From the NCBI GenBank assembly GCA_039545275.1, contig BCHS01000010.1, forward strand, positions 434,001 through 498,000: DNA of 64,000 nt. Direction: 5' to 3'. Positions 61,063 to 64,000 of this stretch are shown here, piece after piece. The position numbers and the translations under genes were made by a program. Positions within the stretch are counted from its first letter, which is position 1; each line of letters opens with the position of its first letter. The DNA is from Pseudomicrostroma phylloplanum. Lineage: Eukaryota; Basidiomycota; Exobasidiomycetes; Microstromatales. The notes below the pieces were generated by a model, which was given only the letters and a program-made list of their open reading frames with translations, was not told where the DNA came from and did not search any database.

Positions 61063-63036
61063 TCACTTGGCGACCCTAGCTTTCCTCTTCTCCTCCTTCT
61101 TGATCTCCTCTCTCCTCCCCGCAAGCTTCTTCTTCTCCTCCTCAGCCTTGTTCTTCGTATAGCTGAGCTTGTCGTACAACTTCCTCTGCCTGTTGCTCAG
61201 CAGACCACGAGCCATCTTCTTTGCCTCGTCCTCCTCGCGCTCCTCCTCTGTCAGAGCCGTAGTCTTCTTGCTCTTGGCAGCCGCGCCCGAGGAAAGAGCC
61301 TTGATGCCCGCAGCCTTGTTCCAGGTGAGGCGCAGCTTCTCGATCTCCTCTTCTCCACCAAGCGCTTCGGCCTCGAGCTCGGCAGCGTCGAGAAGCCCTT
61401 GGGACTGTGCAGCGCCTGGGTTGCTGGCAGAAGCCAGGAGAGCTTGCAGAGCGGGCCTCGACTCCTCTAGATCTTCCAGGTCCTCCTCTTCCTTGTCCTC
61501 ATCCTCAGAGCCGATGACGATCTCCTCCTCCTCTTCGGCCTCCTCGTCCTCCATCTCCGCATCGGCAGCCGCCAGGTCTCCCTCCACGAAGGGACTCAGG
61601 TGGGGAGGTAGGGTCTTGCCCACCTCGTACTTCTCCTCGGGCAGCAGACTGCTCCTGTTGGCCGAGTCCACGACCCATTGGGGCTGTACGTACCTGCGTC
61701 CCTCACGCTTGCTGGACGAGGCGACATCGGGGCGGTCGATGAGAACGTGGGTGATGCGGCTGTCGTCCTCCTGGATTGGGGAATTGGGAGCAAGTATGGG
61801 GTCCCAGCCAATTCGCGTTGCGAGCGAGCCATACGACCGCAGGAGGAAGGAAAGGAGGGAAAGAGGTGTTGACCTATCGAGGTAAAATGTGCAGGACTTG
61901 AAGAGGTTGTTGCTGGAATCTGATGATGAGCTGGAGGCGATGGGCAGAACGTCGACTCCGGCCTTTGCTGTTGGAGCGGTGAACTCTGTAGCAGGGTCTT
62001 CTGTGGGTGCAGCGCCTGTTGTGTCATCCTCCTCGGCAGGCTCCGCAACCTCGCTACCACCAGCCGCTCCTTGCTCGATGGACCTGATAGTCTTCCGCAC
62101 GAGCTTCTTGCTCAGGCCAGCGGTAGATTGTCCTCCATTCACCTGCTTGCTGCTCTCCCCTTCACCAGCAGTGGCTGCTGACTTTGAGGATGGCAGCTCA
62201 TCGAGCTTTGGGGGATACGATTCGCCCAGGTCGGACCAGAGCTTGAAGAGGATGAAAGAAAGCAGAGTGGTGTAGAGCTCCAGGAAGGTGGACATGATTC
62301 GGAAATCGACATCGTGCGGTACATGTTGTGTGAATGGGTATGGTACCAGCCAGGTGATGTCCTTGCCTCTGATGGTGGCTTGGAAGTAGATGCCCTTGAT
62401 GCTGAGGAAGGTCTTGCGCAGCGTCTTTGTCCTCACAATGTATTCGTCCCACTCCCTCTTCAGCCTCGAGCAGTGATCTACCACTCCATCCGGCAGGTTG
62501 TACATCTTGGCGGGCAGGTTGGCAAAGAGGGCGATCATGCACAAGGCATCGTCAATGTCTCCCAATGCTTCATCGAATGTGGGGTAGCGCTGCTTGATGA
62601 TGTGGTCGAGCGAGTACTGGGGCTTGGCATCCTCGAGGTTCTTAGCCGCCGCCCACTCCTTCCGACCAATGGCTCTCGAGAGCTTCTTGGCGAACGACTT
62701 GTGCTCTCGCAGAGAGCGGAGGACCGGTTCATGGGCGAGGTATGCGATGTCCTTCGAGTAGAAGAACGAAGCAGGGGCTGTGGAGCCCTTGTTGGCCTTC
62801 TTGACGTTACGAGGTTGCTGGGGATGGATGCCCTTGAGGATACAGAGTCTTCTGAAGTCAGAGAGTGAGATCTGGAGCTTCTTCAGAGCTGGACGGAGGA
62901 GGTGTAGCGGGAAGAGCATTAGCTGCATGAAGCTGGGATGCGATTTCAGCGTGGCCTCGTGCTCTTACTCACCCTGGTTCCGGGTCACATAGTTCTTCGC
63001 CGCACCGGACTCTCCCTTCTTCTTCATTCGAGCCAT
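61063..63036 (-). CDS. NOP7: pescadillo homologue Nop7 (60S ribosome biogenesis)
   Basis: Two exons, 63036..62973 and 62888..61063, give 629 aa. The start MARMKKKGESGAAKNYVTRN joins QALKKLQISLSDFRRLCIL, the diagnostic pescadillo N-terminus; the longer unspliced frame from 62928 would break it. The pescadillo domain spans about 1-290. A BRCT domain lies at about 345-450 (FYLDRSTPLSLLSFLLRSYG; VQPQWVVDSANRSSLLPEEK). An acidic stretch and Lys/Glu-rich coiled tail end the protein. Nop7 with Erb1 and Ytm1 (PeBoW complex) processes 27S pre-rRNA in the nucleolus. The C-terminal EEKKKLAGRREEIKKEEKRK region is a typical nucleolar basic tail. It converges with the GSTK gene (154 bp). Confidence 0.96.
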
Positions 63037-63643
63037 GATGGATATGCAGAGGGTGAGGCAGGGGAGGTGAGGACGGTTGGCGGCACGGAGACGTGGTACC
63101 GAGAAAGAAACTTGGCTTGACCCACCTTCCGTTCAAAATTTGCCTGTGCCTCCGCTAGAGGCAACTCCGATCGTGTTGCTTACGTCAGCGCGACTGATTG
63201 GTCCCTTTCCGCACGGTCGCTCGATACCTTCTATGAGGTCACCTAGGGGCTTGCCGCTTTCGAAAGCTAAGCCGTAGCTTCGGTAGGATGTTTTCTCCGT
63301 ACTCCGGACCGAATTGATGCACCGCAAAGAAGTCTGGCACTGTTCCGGCGGCAGACGGGCCAGCCGTCACCGTTCCGTGCCATCCATTTCGCAGTAGACA
63401 CGATGGCTTGCAGCAACTATCGACGCCTGTGGTCGAGACCTATATAGCGCTCGCCCCAGGATGTCGCCTCTCTTCGCCTTCGTACATTCGTATAGTCATA
63501 CTCACCTCGCCATCAGCCCTCTAAAGCCTTCACCTCCTGTTCGAGCGAGTCGTTTTCGCCTTTGGCATCTCGGACGACCTCACATTTGCCCCTAGCATAC
63601 ACATTGCAGAGCAGGCACCGTTTTTCTTACAACAGGCATCACA
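63037..63643. promoter_or_regulatory. divergent promoter, NOP7 / membrane protein
   Basis: 607 bp without a supported ORF. A consensus-like TATATAG sits at 63441-63447, about 200 bp before the plus-strand ATG, followed by a pyrimidine-rich stretch typical of a fungal transcription start region. Confidence 0.55.
63441..63447 (+). promoter_or_regulatory. candidate TATA box
   Basis: TATATAG located about 197 bp upstream of the start codon at 63644, within an otherwise GC-rich spacer and followed by C/T-rich sequence. Confidence 0.4.
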
Positions 63644-64000
63644 ATGTGGTGCAACAACTGTGCTCTCATCTTGTAAGTACCAGGAGCGGGCGAATGTGCT
63701 CGCCCTTCCCGAATGTTAGTCATGTCGTCGGGCTGACCCGATCCCACCATACCCTCACTCATCAGCCCTCTGAGGGGCGGCGCGACCGTCTGGCTCCTTC
63801 TCATCGCCCTATACTCCTTCATCGGCTCCGTCTTCCTCTTCTACTGGGGTCCTTTCGTCTACTTTGTCTACCCAGAATGGACAGTCTACGCCGTCGTTGC
63901 TCTGCTGGTAGCCGGAGTGGCGATGCTGGCTGTGATTGGATTGACGACGAGGTCGTACATGTTGACACGATTGGCCTTCTTTGTTTGGCCGATGATGATG
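63644..64000 (+). CDS. small multi-pass membrane protein, 3' end outside window
   Basis: Two exons are visible: 63644..63672 (MWCNNCALIF, the last codon split) and 63766 to the window edge. The intron has a GTAAGT donor and CATCAG acceptor. The first 88 residues contain a CxxC near the start (CNNC), then helix 1 (ATVWLLLIALYSFIGSVFLF), YFVYPEWTVYA, helix 2 (VVALLVAGVAMLAVIGL) and the start of helix 3 (LAFFVWPMMM). The pattern CxxC-PLRGG-TM-YPEW matches small fungal tetraspanning hypothetical proteins I recall only vaguely. No function can be given. The transcript continues beyond 64000. Confidence 0.75.

Noticed and set aside
1..64000. Mobile elements, CRISPR arrays, secondary-metabolite cluster
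   Set aside because: No transposase, reverse transcriptase, long terminal or inverted repeats, spaced direct repeats, or clustered biosynthetic genes were seen. The lone monooxygenase has no partner enzymes.

Overview
The window is about 64 kb of compact, gene-dense fungal nuclear DNA, moderately GC-rich. Spliceosomal introns are short (about 50-130 nt), with GTGAGT-like donors and CAG/TAG acceptors. The repertoire (INO80, TAF1, XPF/Rad1, Spb1, eIF3b, pescadillo, Mad2, Sld2, Ima1-like, F-box/JmjC) is core eukaryotic. Protein texture (Ser/Ala/Asp/Glu-rich linkers) and intron style point to a basidiomycete, most likely a smut-lineage (Ustilaginomycotina) yeast or filamentous fungus. That placement is inference from general resemblance, not from a search.

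Layout, left to right: 5' end of an uncertain minus-strand gene leaving the left edge; a CSC1/OSCA-type channel; a C2H2 zinc-finger protein; the tiny split gene for ribosomal protein eL41 and a small uncertain spliced ORF; TAF1; MAD2 and a Sos7-like kinetochore gene head to head; a CUE/DUF1771/Smr (Cue2-like) protein; an F-box + JmjC protein; XPF/Rad1; a mitochondrial UbiB/ADCK2-like kinase; a giant acidic protein of unknown function; Sld2; an Ima1-type inner nuclear membrane protein; eIF3b and Spb1 head to head; an alpha/beta hydrolase; a GATA-finger protein; a Baeyer-Villiger-like flavin monooxygenase; INO80; an SDR and a kappa-class glutathione transferase head to head; pescadillo/Nop7; and the first exons of a small membrane protein leaving the right edge.

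Most genes alternate as divergent and convergent pairs with 50-600 bp between them. Several divergent pairs share a theme: MAD2/Sos7-like (kinetochore and spindle checkpoint), eIF3b/SPB1 (translation and ribosome synthesis), SDR/GSTK (redox and detoxification). No tRNA, rRNA, transposon, CRISPR array or secondary-metabolite cluster was seen. I found no clear novel multi-gene system. The best unexplained items are the 1844-aa acidic protein, the unusual Ima1-like protein, an in-frame hydrophobic extension after the CSC1 stop codon, and three stop-free introns of length 3n.

Exon boundaries were derived by hand from splice consensus, reading-frame continuity and family alignment from memory. Reading frames close exactly for every spliced model given.
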